This document shows, in pieces, positions 14,384-22,306 of a stretch of DNA of 27,851 nt. The stretch lies in contig CAAFZP010000087.1 of assembly GCA_900767585.1 (NCBI GenBank), forward strand, positions 1 to 27,851, given 5' to 3'. This DNA comes from Lachnospiraceae bacterium. Lineage in GTDB: Bacteria > Bacillota > Clostridia > Lachnospirales > Lachnospiraceae. The notes beneath the pieces were generated by a model. It was not told the origin of the DNA. It ran no database searches and was given only the letters and a program-made list of their open reading frames with translations. Position numbers and translations under genes: made by a program. Every line of letters begins with the position of its first letter. The stretch's first letter is position 1.

Positions 14384-15388
14384 ATGGAGTACGCAAAAAT
14401 TGGAAATACCGATATTGAAGTATCGAAGCTTTGCATCGGATGCATGAGCTTCGGAAAGGCAGGTACAATGCATGACTGGACACTGGATGCGCAGGAAAGC
14501 GAGAAGGTGATCAAGCATGCGTTGGATCTTGGTATCAATTTCTTTGATACTGCAAACTGCTATTCAGCAGGAACCAGTGAAGAATATCTGGGACAGGCAC
14601 TGAAAAAGAATGTGGCGCGTGATAAGGTCGTGATCGCATCGAAGGTGTATTTCAATGAGGGTAGACTGTCAAAGGCAGCGATTGAGCGGGAAATCGACGG
14701 ATCCCTAAAAAGGCTTGGAACCGACTATCTGGACTTGTATATTATTCACCGGTTTGATTTTGATACTCCGATCGAGGAGACGATGGAAGCACTGGATGGT
14801 CTTGTAAAGGCTGGAAAGGTGCGTGCAATCGGTGCATCTGCAATGTATGGATATCAGTTTTATAATATGCAGCTTGCCGCAAAGGAACGGGGACTGACAC
14901 CGTTTGCTACGATGGAGAATCATTACAATCTTCTTTACCGGGAGGATGAGCGCGAGCTGATTCCAATCTGTAAGCAGATGAATGTTGCGCTGATGCCGTA
15001 CAGTCCGCTTGCTGCCGGGCATCTGTCAAGACCTGTGTGGAATACAGATTCTCTGCGGAGTCAGACCGACCGTGTCGCACGTGGAAAGTATGACCGGATG
15101 GAAGAACAGGATATGAAGGTGGTTGCCAGAGTGCATGAGCTCTCAGAAAAACACAACTGCAAGATGTCACAGATTGCTCTTGCATGGCAGTGGGCAAAGG
15201 GCGTGACAGCACCAATCGTCGGAGCAACGAAGACTGCATACATGGATGATGCAGCAGGTGCGCTCGATGTGAAGCTTTCCGCAGAGGACGTGGCTTACCT
15301 GGAAGAGATGTATGTGCCACATCCAGTCGTTGGAGCTATCAAAGAAAATCCGGCACAGGGCGTTGTGCTGTTGGATGAGAAAAAGTAA
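14384..15388 (+). CDS. Aldo/keto reductase
   Basis: This 334-residue NADPH-dependent oxidoreductase reduces aldehydes or ketones. The catalytic tetrad of the superfamily is in place: Asp55, Tyr60 (FFDTANCYSAG), Lys87 (VIASKVYF) and His122 (YIIHRFD). The pattern is that of the AKR11/YajO-YhdN group of bacterial enzymes with broad substrates. GGAGGG at 14371-14376 is a good ribosome binding site. It follows the flavodoxin and CMD-cupin genes after a 77-base gap containing a hairpin, so it may be read from the same promoter at a lower level. A terminator follows at 15421-15465. Confidence 0.93.
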   Translation: MEYAKIGNTDIEVSKLCIGCMSFGKAGTMHDWTLDAQESEKVIKHALDLGINFFDTANCYSAGTSEEYLGQALKKNVARDKVVIASKVYFNEGRLSKAAIEREIDGSLKRLGTDYLDLYIIHRFDFDTPIEETMEALDGLVKAGKVRAIGASAMYGYQFYNMQLAAKERGLTPFATMENHYNLLYREDERELIPICKQMNVALMPYSPLAAGHLSRPVWNTDSLRSQTDRVARGKYDRMEEQDMKVVARVHELSEKHNCKMSQIALAWQWAKGVTAPIVGATKTAYMDDAAGALDVKLSAEDVAYLEEMYVPHPVVGAIKENPAQGVVLLDEKK

Positions 15389-15420
15389 ATGCAAGCGGGT
15401 GATTGAAACGAAAATTGTAG

Positions 15421-15465
15421 AACAGGAGTATAAGTCACATTATTGTGGATATGCTCCTGTTTTTT
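15421..15465 (+). terminator. Intrinsic terminator of the aldo/keto reductase gene
   Basis: AACAGGAG (15421-15428) pairs with CTCCTGTT (15454-15461); the loop contains a small inner stem (CACA with TGTG). A T-run covers 15460-15465. Confidence 0.85.
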
Positions 15466-15473
15466 ACCTGTGC

Positions 15474-15572
15474 AGGTCAGAAAAAATGTATGAAACAACC
15501 ATATACAGGTCGGGAAAAATGTGATTTATATAATTGCATAGGTCGGAAAAAATGTGATATACTAATTAAAAA
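15474..15572 (+). repeat. Three 33-bp direct repeats before the second ATPase
   Basis: The core AGGTCRGRAAAAATGT starts at 15474, 15507 and 15540, exactly 33 bases apart, with 14 of 16 core positions invariant. The remaining half of each unit is A+T-rich and diverged. The third unit lies between the -35 and -10 of the ATPase promoter. A related string, ATCGAAAAAATGTGATA, occurs at 18197-18213 before the MarR gene. Confidence 0.75.
15534..15563 (+). promoter_or_regulatory. Promoter of the second ATPase gene
   Basis: TTGCAT (15534-15539) and TATACT (15558-15563) are separated by 18 bases, the spacer being the core of the third 33-bp repeat. An alternative TATAAT at 15529-15534 has no -35. Confidence 0.6.
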
Positions 15573-15590
15573 TAAACGGAGGTATCCCAT

Positions 15591-16880
15591 ATGTTTCGAT
15601 TTGCAATGAAAAAACTTCAAAATTGGAAAGAAAAAGATAATAGAAAACCATTGATTATAATGGGAGCCAGACAGGTAGGAAAGACATGGCTGATGAAAGA
15701 ATTCGGAAAAAGCTTTTATAAGAAAGTGGCATATGTATCTTTTTATAATAATAAACGCATGAATGATGTGTTTCAGGTCGACTTTGACATAAAAAGAATA
15801 CTTATGAATTTGAATATAGAGACAGGCGTTGCGATTACACCGGAAGATACGCTGATAATTTTGGATGAGATACAGGAGGCTCCCAAGGTTCTTGAATCCT
15901 TAAAATATTTTTGTGAAGAAGCACCTGAATATCATATCGTAGCGGCTGGTTCGCTGTTGGGTGTGGCAATTCATGATGGTGTGTCCTATCCGGTTGGAAA
16001 GGTAGATATTTTAGATCTGTATCCATTTAATTTTCGGGAGTTTTTATTTGCGATGGACGAAGGGGCATTATCAGAAGCACTTGATACGAAGGATTATACA
16101 TTAATTGATAACTTTTCGGATAAATATTTATTTTGGCTAAAAAATTATTATTATGTTGGAGGAATGCCGGCGGTTGTTGATGCGTTTCGTATGCATAAGG
16201 ATTATGGAGAAGTACGTCAGATTCAAAACGATATTGTAAGACAGTATGAAGGAGATTTTGGAAAGCATATTGATTCACATACATTGCCGAGAATAAGGAT
16301 GGTTTGGGATTCGATACCGATTCAGCTTGCCAAGGAAAATAAAAAGTTCTTTTTTGGACAAATCAAAAAAGGAGCGCGAAGCAGTGAATATGAAATTGCG
16401 ATTCAATGGTTGATTGATTGCGGATTAGTATATAAAGTTTCACGTGTAAATGAACCACACATGCCATTAAAGGCATATAAAAGTATGAATGCATATAAAT
16501 TATTTGTAATTGATGTAGGATTATTAGGCGCAATGAGTGAGCTGGAAGCAGAGTCGATATTAGAAGGAAATGATATTTTTATTGAGTTCAAGGGTGCATT
16601 GTCAGAGCAGTATGTATTACAGCAATTGATTTCTGATACAGAATATACGCCATATTATTATGGAACAGAAAAGGCTACCTATGAACAGGATTTCCTGATT
16701 CAAAAGGGAAAAAATATAATACCAATTGAGGTAAAGGCAGAGACAAATATCCATTCTCAAAGTTTAAGGGCGTATTGCGATAAATATCATCCGGAAAGAG
16801 CCGTTCGTTTTTCGGCACTGAAATACATGAATCAGGAATGGATGGAAAACATACCTTTATATGCCGTATGTAATTTGTAA
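15591..16880 (+). CDS. AAA-family ATPase with DUF4143 domain (second)
   Basis: This 429-residue protein has Walker A GARQVGKT at residues 25-32 and Walker B LIILDEIQ at about 88-95, the sensor segment IVAAGSLLG, and a C-terminal DUF4143 region ending in a PD-(D/E)xK-like pattern (EQDFLIQ then IIPIEVKAE). It belongs to a different subgroup from the ATPase at 11620, with a distinct GARQ Walker A instead of GIRR. The function of the family is unknown; many copies vary between strains. GGAGG precedes the ATG by about 9 bases. The coding sequence is A+T-rich. It ends 7 bases from the stop of the opposing FliB-type gene, with no terminator between. Confidence 0.9.
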   Translation: MFRFAMKKLQNWKEKDNRKPLIIMGARQVGKTWLMKEFGKSFYKKVAYVSFYNNKRMNDVFQVDFDIKRILMNLNIETGVAITPEDTLIILDEIQEAPKVLESLKYFCEEAPEYHIVAAGSLLGVAIHDGVSYPVGKVDILDLYPFNFREFLFAMDEGALSEALDTKDYTLIDNFSDKYLFWLKNYYYVGGMPAVVDAFRMHKDYGEVRQIQNDIVRQYEGDFGKHIDSHTLPRIRMVWDSIPIQLAKENKKFFFGQIKKGARSSEYEIAIQWLIDCGLVYKVSRVNEPHMPLKAYKSMNAYKLFVIDVGLLGAMSELEAESILEGNDIFIEFKGALSEQYVLQQLISDTEYTPYYYGTEKATYEQDFLIQKGKNIIPIEVKAETNIHSQSLRAYCDKYHPERAVRFSALKYMNQEWMENIPLYAVCNL

Positions 16881-16887
16881 ATATATG

Positions 16888-17994
16888 TTATTTCCCAACC
16901 ACCAGCGCAAAATATCCCCAATCCCAGATCGGGGATGCAAAACTATTTTCGAGATATTCGCGGATATCCGCATCTTCATAACCGGTCATGCGTGACAGGA
17001 TCACGATGTAGTCACGGACGGTTTCATAAGAAAGATGATTTGCTCCTTCGGCAGAGCAGAGAAGAAAAAGGCTCTGCCGAATGGATGCATATTCCATGGC
17101 AATCCATTCGAGATGTAACAACATATCGTCGATCGTATCCTCCGGCATAAGCAGGTCGGAGAATATTTCGTTTGCCACATAGTTCCGAAACAGAATATCG
17201 TAGGTATGTAATTGCTTATTAAAATCGATAAGTTTCTCATTGTCTGGTACAGTAAATTGTTCTGCGAGCGTAATAAGCGGATTTAAGTACGGCGCGTACA
17301 AGCCTTCCTCGATATAATTTACAGATAAATCCTGCAACAGCTCATTGCATTCCATCCATGTGTCCGCAGCCGGAAGTTCTACGTCACGGATAGCTGCACG
17401 AAGCTCTGCCAGCGAAGCAGGGGAGAAATATTCAATCACCTTTGCTATGGTAATCGGAGCGTTTTTTGCCAGTTCAGACAGAATATAAAAACTTTCTAAC
17501 AAAGCTTCTTCGATAGAAATATTCGTATCCTGAATCAGATCCATGATCGAAGCGCGGATCAAAAAGAGTGCGTCCGGCTCAGACACCTGTGGGAAATCCA
17601 GCAGCATATCTGACCACAGATCGATCACTGCCGGACAGCATGGCATGAGCATCCCTTCCTTGTGGTCGTGGAAGGTATGATATTCCCGTGGGAAGGTCGC
17701 ACATGTTTCTGACAGCACAGAATCTCCGTAGGCAGAGACTAAGCGGCACAGCTTTGTCTCGTCTAAGAAAGGACAGCGATGCATCGCGTCTAATTCGATT
17801 ACGCGCTGCCCGTCTTTCTTCGTTGTGTAGGCACTTAAATTCTTGCGGCACTCCGGAACCGTGTCTGGTGGAAGAAGCTTCTTCCAGCGGCGGTTCGTGT
17901 CTGCATCGACTGCGATTTTCCATTCTTTACAACAGGTGATCGGACATTTGTCCGCAATACAGGTAAATTTGTCATAATAATCCGGTGTTAACAT
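16888..17994 (-). CDS. fliB: Flagellin lysine-N-methylase (FliB family)
   Basis: This 368-residue protein carries the cysteine pattern of the FliB/YkgJ-like family: Cys12, Cys17, Cys21 and Cys22 (FTCIADKCPITCC), then HRCPFLDETKLC, SETCATFPREYH and MPCCPA. Salmonella FliB methylates lysines of flagellin and needs these cysteines, which bind an iron-sulfur cluster. No flagellar gene is visible in the window, so the substrate may be elsewhere in the genome or may be another protein. GGAG lies 12-15 bases before the ATG, a rather long spacing. Its promoter is back to back with that of the MarR-MATE operon. Confidence 0.88.
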   Translation of the reverse strand: MLTPDYYDKFTCIADKCPITCCKEWKIAVDADTNRRWKKLLPPDTVPECRKNLSAYTTKKDGQRVIELDAMHRCPFLDETKLCRLVSAYGDSVLSETCATFPREYHTFHDHKEGMLMPCCPAVIDLWSDMLLDFPQVSEPDALFLIRASIMDLIQDTNISIEEALLESFYILSELAKNAPITIAKVIEYFSPASLAELRAAIRDVELPAADTWMECNELLQDLSVNYIEEGLYAPYLNPLITLAEQFTVPDNEKLIDFNKQLHTYDILFRNYVANEIFSDLLMPEDTIDDMLLHLEWIAMEYASIRQSLFLLCSAEGANHLSYETVRDYIVILSRMTGYEDADIREYLENSFASPIWDWGYFALVVGK

Positions 17995-18062
17995 GTGTGA
18001 TTTTAATTCTCCGTTTCTGTATTTAAAGCCAATATCGGCTGATTGTCTAACATAGCGAAATC

Positions 18063-18091
18063 ATTATAAATGAAAAATGAATATAGGACAA
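18063..18091 (-). promoter_or_regulatory. Promoter of the FliB-type gene
   Basis: On the minus strand TTGTCC (18091-18086) and a consensus TATAAT (18068-18063) are separated by 17 bases. Only 7 bases lie between this -35 and that of the divergent MarR promoter. Confidence 0.8.
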
Positions 18092-18098
18092 TATATGG

Positions 18099-18153
18099 TT
18101 GACAATTCCGGAATACAACTATATAATTACCAACGGTAATTACCATAGGTAAT
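18099..18153 (+). promoter_or_regulatory. Consensus promoter and twin MarR boxes of the MarR-MATE operon
   Basis: TTGACA (18099-18104) and TATAAT (18122-18127) are perfect consensus hexamers with 17-bp spacing. Two perfect palindromes, ATTACC-AAC-GGTAAT (18126-18140) and ATTACC-ATA-GGTAAT (18139-18153), overlap by two bases, touch the -10 and cover the start point. Bound MarR would block an otherwise very strong promoter. Confidence 0.93.
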
Positions 18154-18229
18154 TATAACACGGAACAATCGGAATCAGTCTGTGTATAGATATTAAATCG
18201 AAAAAATGTGATAGGAAAAGGAGAACAGT

Positions 18230-18679
18230 ATGAACCCAGAGAAAATCAAACGTATGATGGATGCCTGTTATCAGGCAAAGCGGGTCCGGGAATTGTTGCC
18301 GCCCTTACCGGAGGGAGTAACGCCGGCGTATATCCGGTATATTGATGCAATCCACAAACTGAGAAGTGGACAGGAACGGGTGAAGATTTCCGATATCAGT
18401 GATTATCTGCAGCTGCCGAGACCAGGAATTACGCGCACGGTAACAGAGATGGTAAAAAAAGGATATCTCACGAAGAAGACATCGAGTGTGGATGGACGTA
18501 TCACTTATGTGCAGGTGACAAAAAAAGGAGAAGAGTTGTCTGAGAAATACGACACAAATTATTATAGCCGCCTCTGCCCGTATCTTGCGTGTATCTCGGA
18601 GGAAGAGGCAGATTGCATGATACAGACGATTGAGAAATTATACAATGTGATGAGCGAGAGGAGTGTTGAGATTGAGTAG
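18230..18679 (+). CDS. MarR-family transcriptional regulator
   Basis: This 149-residue protein has the MarR winged helix-turn-helix in about residues 50-105: ISDISDYLQLPRPGITRTV is the recognition region and the wing is KKGYLTKKTSSVDGRITYVQ. MarR proteins are dimeric repressors released by phenolic or other toxic ligands, or by oxidation. AAAAGGAG lies 8-9 bases before the start. The MATE gene begins 8 bases before its stop codon, so repressor and exporter are translationally coupled. Two matching palindromes in the promoter indicate autorepression and control of the exporter. No conserved cysteine suggests redox sensing. Confidence 0.93.
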   Translation: MNPEKIKRMMDACYQAKRVRELLPPLPEGVTPAYIRYIDAIHKLRSGQERVKISDISDYLQLPRPGITRTVTEMVKKGYLTKKTSSVDGRITYVQVTKKGEELSEKYDTNYYSRLCPYLACISEEEADCMIQTIEKLYNVMSERSVEIE

Positions 18680-20018
18680 TGCAAAGTCAGATTTTACACA
18701 GGGAAATATATTAGGGAAGATGATACGGTTCATGATGCCGATTTTAGGTGCCTTGATCCTGCAGGCGGCGTATGGAGCGGTGGATCTGCTCGTGGTAGGG
18801 CGGTTTGGAACGACTGCAGGACTTTCGGCAGTATCCACAGGCAGCCAGGTTCTGAATCTGGTAACATTTGTAGTGACACAGTTTGCGATGGGTATTACCG
18901 TTTTGATCGCGCGTTATATCGGCGAGAAGGATACGAAACAGATCGGTCCTTTGATCGGTGGCGCAACGGTTGTATTTGCGATTATCTCAGCAGTGTTGTT
19001 TGTTGTGATGATCACATTAGCACATCCGATTTCTGTACTGATGCAGGCCCCGAAAGAAGCAGTTGGAGCAACATCTGTCTATGTGCGTATCTGCGGCGGT
19101 GGTATCTTCTTTATCGTGGCATATAATGTACTTGCGGCAATCTTCCGTGGACTCGGAGACAGCCAGTCGCCGCTGATCTTTGTGGCAATTGCATGTGTGA
19201 TCAATATCATAGGTGATCTGACGCTGGTAGCGGGCTTCCATATGGATGCCGCAGGTGCTGCGATCGCGACTGTATTTGCGCAGGCAGTCAGCGTTGTTTT
19301 CGCGTTGGTCATGCTCGTTAAGAAACAATTGCCATTTACAATCACGAAGAAAGATTTCCGGATCAATGCGAACTGCAAACGTGCCATGAAGGTTGGACTT
19401 CCGCTTGCTTTGCAGGAGTGCCTGACGCAGGGTTCGTTCCTTGCACTCTGTGCATTTGTCAACCGGCTGGGCCTGACGGCATCCTCCGGATATGGTGTGG
19501 CATGCAAGATCGTAAGCTTTGCCATGCTGATTCCAAGTGCCCTGATGCAGTCAATGGCGTCCTTTGTATCGCAGAATGTCGGTGCCGGAAATGAAAAGCG
19601 GGCGAAGAAAGCGATGTTTACCGGTATCGGAATCGGACTTGCAATCGGGTGTATCGTGTTCGTACTTGTATTGTTCAAGGGTGATCTGTTTACAGCGATA
19701 TTTACGAAGGATACCGCTGTGGTACAGCGCGGATACGAGTATCTGAAGGGCTTTGCACCGGAGACAATCCTGACAGCCATCTTATTCAGCCTGATTGGTT
19801 ATTTCAACGGGCATGACCGGACCGTCTGGGTGATGATGCAGGGATTGATGCAGACACTTCTCGTGCGGCTTCCGCTTGCCTATTATATGAGTATCCAGCC
19901 GGATGCGAGCCTGACGATGATCGGAATTGCGGCACCGGTTGCGACCGTATTTGGAATTATGCTGAACGTAGTGTATTACCGGATTCATTATGGACGCAGA
20001 AAAAATGCAACTGCATGA
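18672..20018 (+). CDS. MATE-family efflux transporter (MarR operon)
   Basis: This protein of about 448 residues is a 12-helix multidrug/toxin exporter driven by Na+ or H+. The N-terminal MIRFMMPILGALILQAAYGA and the mirrored second half (FRINANCKRAMKVGLPLALQ) are typical of the MatE repeats. I chose the TTG at 18672 because AGGAG (18659-18663) lies 8 bases upstream; a GTG at 18663 and a TTG at 18666 are in frame but too close to that site. The 8-base overlap with marR mirrors the trpB-trpA overlap. Substrate unknown. The marR coupling suggests induction by the exported compound. Confidence 0.92.
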   Translation: MSSAKSDFTQGNILGKMIRFMMPILGALILQAAYGAVDLLVVGRFGTTAGLSAVSTGSQVLNLVTFVVTQFAMGITVLIARYIGEKDTKQIGPLIGGATVVFAIISAVLFVVMITLAHPISVLMQAPKEAVGATSVYVRICGGGIFFIVAYNVLAAIFRGLGDSQSPLIFVAIACVINIIGDLTLVAGFHMDAAGAAIATVFAQAVSVVFALVMLVKKQLPFTITKKDFRINANCKRAMKVGLPLALQECLTQGSFLALCAFVNRLGLTASSGYGVACKIVSFAMLIPSALMQSMASFVSQNVGAGNEKRAKKAMFTGIGIGLAIGCIVFVLVLFKGDLFTAIFTKDTAVVQRGYEYLKGFAPETILTAILFSLIGYFNGHDRTVWVMMQGLMQTLLVRLPLAYYMSIQPDASLTMIGIAAPVATVFGIMLNVVYYRIHYGRRKNATA

Positions 20019-20037
20019 TTCTATATGTGTAAAATTG

Positions 20038-20046
20038 TGGTAAAAT
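20038..20046 (+). promoter_or_regulatory. Possible extended -10 promoter of the LUD gene
   Basis: TGGTAAAAT (20038-20046) resembles an extended -10; no clear -35 is seen. It would separate the LUD gene from the MarR-MATE operon. Confidence 0.35.
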
Positions 20047-20078
20047 AAAAGACACACATAGAGAATGGAGGAATTATC

Positions 20079-20705
20079 ATGAACGAGAATATGAAAAAAA
20101 GAAATGAGGTTCTGGCGCAGACCGTTATCAAAGGACTGGAGTCCCGGAACATGACCGGTTACTATGCAGCAGATAAGGGAGAAGCTTTGAAGCTTGCTCT
20201 CGAAGTAATCGGCGAGGGCAGCTCCGTTGCGATGGGCGGCTGTCAGAGCGCACATGAGATTGGTCTGGTGGATGCGTTGCAGGCAGGAAAGTATAATTAC
20301 ATAGATCGTTCGCAGATGACACCACGTGAGGGATTGCTGGCAGCATATGATGCGGATGTATTCTTATCGAGTGCCAATGCGATGACGAACGATGGCATCA
20401 TCGTAAATATCGATGGAAATTCCAACCGTGTGTCCTGTATCGCACAGGGACCGAAGCGGGTGCTATTCATCGTGGGAATGAACAAGGTCTGTTCCGATCT
20501 TGATGAGGCGATGAAGCGTGCCAGAAATGTGGCAGCTCCGGTGAACGCCCAGCGGTTTGATGTGAAGACACCATGCAAGGTCACAGGCAGATGTTCCGAT
20601 TGTAAATCTCCGGATACACTCTGTTGTCAGTTTCTGATTACAAGGTTCTCGCGTCATGAGGGAAGAATCCATGTGATTTTAGTGAACGATACACTTGGTT
20701 ATTAA
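20079..20705 (+). CDS. LUD-domain (LutC/YkgG-like, DUF162) protein
   Basis: This 208-residue protein is a single LUD domain, the fold of LutC and part of LutB in L-lactate oxidation. The features are SVAMGGCQSAHEIGLVDAL, LLAAYDADVFLSSANAMTNDG and GPKRVLFIVGMNKV. Near the C-terminus a cysteine group (Cys166, Cys172, Cys175, Cys182, Cys183) could bind an iron-sulfur cluster or zinc. No lutA or lutB is nearby, so a lactate function cannot be claimed; stand-alone versions in Clostridia are uncharacterised. GGAGG at 20067-20071 supports the start. Cardiolipin synthase follows after 34 bases. Confidence 0.9.
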   Translation: MNENMKKRNEVLAQTVIKGLESRNMTGYYAADKGEALKLALEVIGEGSSVAMGGCQSAHEIGLVDALQAGKYNYIDRSQMTPREGLLAAYDADVFLSSANAMTNDGIIVNIDGNSNRVSCIAQGPKRVLFIVGMNKVCSDLDEAMKRARNVAAPVNAQRFDVKTPCKVTGRCSDCKSPDTLCCQFLITRFSRHEGRIHVILVNDTLGY

Positions 20706-20739
20706 TGCATTTGCCGGGAATTTATGAGAGGGAATTATT

Positions 20740-22299
20740 ATGCAGAAAAATACGTTAGAAGGGAAAGCCAAAACAAAAAACGGGATTAAACGGTTATGCT
20801 TTTGCGCCGTGTGTATTTTGCTTGAAGTCATATTTATGGTTTCCATGATAACAAGACTGAACGAATATGCAGAGATTGTAAATCTTCTGACACGTTTGCT
20901 TGGAACAATCCTTGTATTGGCATTATATGCGTCAGATCAGACTTCATCCATGAAGATGCCGTGGATTATTCTGATCCTGATATTCCCGATCATGGGTGTT
21001 GCGTTATATCTGTTGATTGGTTTAAATGGTGGCACGCGGAAAATGCGCAAACGATATGAGAAAATCGACAGCCGCCTTTTCCCGTTGCTTCCGGATAACA
21101 GCGATAATCTGGAAAAATTACGTTTGCAGCTCCCCAAAGCCGGAAGTATCTCCACATATATACAGAGAAATTCAAGCTATCCGGTGTACCGGAATACCGA
21201 TATTACATATTATGATGAAGCAATCAAGGGGCTTCATGCGCAGCTTGCAGATCTGGCGAAGGCAGAACATTTTATCTTTATGGAATATCATGCAATCGAG
21301 GATGCGGAAGCGTGGCATATGGTACAGGAAGTATTGGAAGACCGCGTAAAGGCGGGAGTGGAAGTCCGCGTATTCTATGACGATATGGGGTCAATTGGAT
21401 TTATCAATACAGATTTTATTAAAAAGATGGAAAAAGCCGGTATCCGGTGCAGAGTGTTTAATCCATTTACCCCGGGATTAAATATGTTTTTAAATAACCG
21501 CGATCATCGTAAGATTACGGTGATTGATGGTAAGGTAGGATTTACCGGAGGGTATAACCTTGCAAATGAGTATTTTAATATGACCCGGCCATATGGTATG
21601 TGGAAGGATACAGGTATCCGTCTGGAAGGAGATGCGGTAAAATCCCTGACCATGACGTTCCTGGAGATGTGGAACGCCGTGAGTGACAAGGATGCGGATG
21701 ATGTAGATGTTGAGAAATTTCTTACGCCGTCCGGCTACCAGGCAAGACAGGCAGGTTTCGTGCAACCGTATGCAGATATTCCAACCGATGATGAACAGGT
21801 TGGTGAGGAAGTCTATATCAGTATCATAAATAAAGCAGAGAGATACTGCTGGTTTATCACACCTTATCTCATCATCACGGATGAGATGACACATGCATTA
21901 TGTCTGGCTGCAAAGAGGGGCGTGGATGTACGGATCGTCACGCCGGGAATTCCGGATAAGAAGCTGATTTACAGCGTTACGCGTTCGTTTTATCACGGAT
22001 TGGTTAAGCATGGGGTGCGGATCTATGAGTGGACACCGGGATTTTGCCATGCGAAAATGAGCGTGGCAGATGATTGTATGGCAACCTGCGGAACGATCAA
22101 TCTGGATTACAGGAGCCTGTATCATCATTTTGAGAACGGATGCTTCATAGTTGACAATCCAGCTGTATTATCTATCCGCCATGATCTGGAGAAAACGATG
22201 CAGGAGAGCAGGGAAGTGACAGAAAAATATTGTTCCGGACGCAGCGCTTATCTGCGTCTGGGACAATTAATCATGCGGTTATTTGCAGGGCTTTTGTAG
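20740..22299 (+). CDS. cls: Cardiolipin synthase
   Basis: This 519-residue membrane enzyme joins two phosphatidylglycerol molecules to give cardiolipin and glycerol. The N-terminus has three hydrophobic segments (about residues 18-40, 44-64 and 71-94), then two phospholipase D motifs: His256-x-Lys258 with Asp263 (HRKITVIDG) and His437-x-Lys439 with Asp444 (HAKMSVADD). The order and length fit Firmicute Cls. AGAGGG lies about 9 bases before the ATG. It may be transcribed with the LUD gene. Its stop is 7 bases from that of the opposing amidohydrolase, and no terminator is seen between them. Confidence 0.95.
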   Translation: MQKNTLEGKAKTKNGIKRLCFCAVCILLEVIFMVSMITRLNEYAEIVNLLTRLLGTILVLALYASDQTSSMKMPWIILILIFPIMGVALYLLIGLNGGTRKMRKRYEKIDSRLFPLLPDNSDNLEKLRLQLPKAGSISTYIQRNSSYPVYRNTDITYYDEAIKGLHAQLADLAKAEHFIFMEYHAIEDAEAWHMVQEVLEDRVKAGVEVRVFYDDMGSIGFINTDFIKKMEKAGIRCRVFNPFTPGLNMFLNNRDHRKITVIDGKVGFTGGYNLANEYFNMTRPYGMWKDTGIRLEGDAVKSLTMTFLEMWNAVSDKDADDVDVEKFLTPSGYQARQAGFVQPYADIPTDDEQVGEEVYISIINKAERYCWFITPYLIITDEMTHALCLAAKRGVDVRIVTPGIPDKKLIYSVTRSFYHGLVKHGVRIYEWTPGFCHAKMSVADDCMATCGTINLDYRSLYHHFENGCFIVDNPAVLSIRHDLEKTMQESREVTEKYCSGRSAYLRLGQLIMRLFAGLL

Positions 22300-22306
22300 A
22301 AGTATT

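Noticed and set aside
15474..15572. CRISPR-like repeats
   Set aside because: There are only three units, contiguous at 33-bp period with diverging A+T-rich tails, no unique spacers of even length, and no cas genes.
20079..20705. Naming the LUD protein as lactate utilisation protein C
   Set aside because: No lutA or lutB is nearby, and the single-domain form with a C-terminal cysteine group is not characterised.
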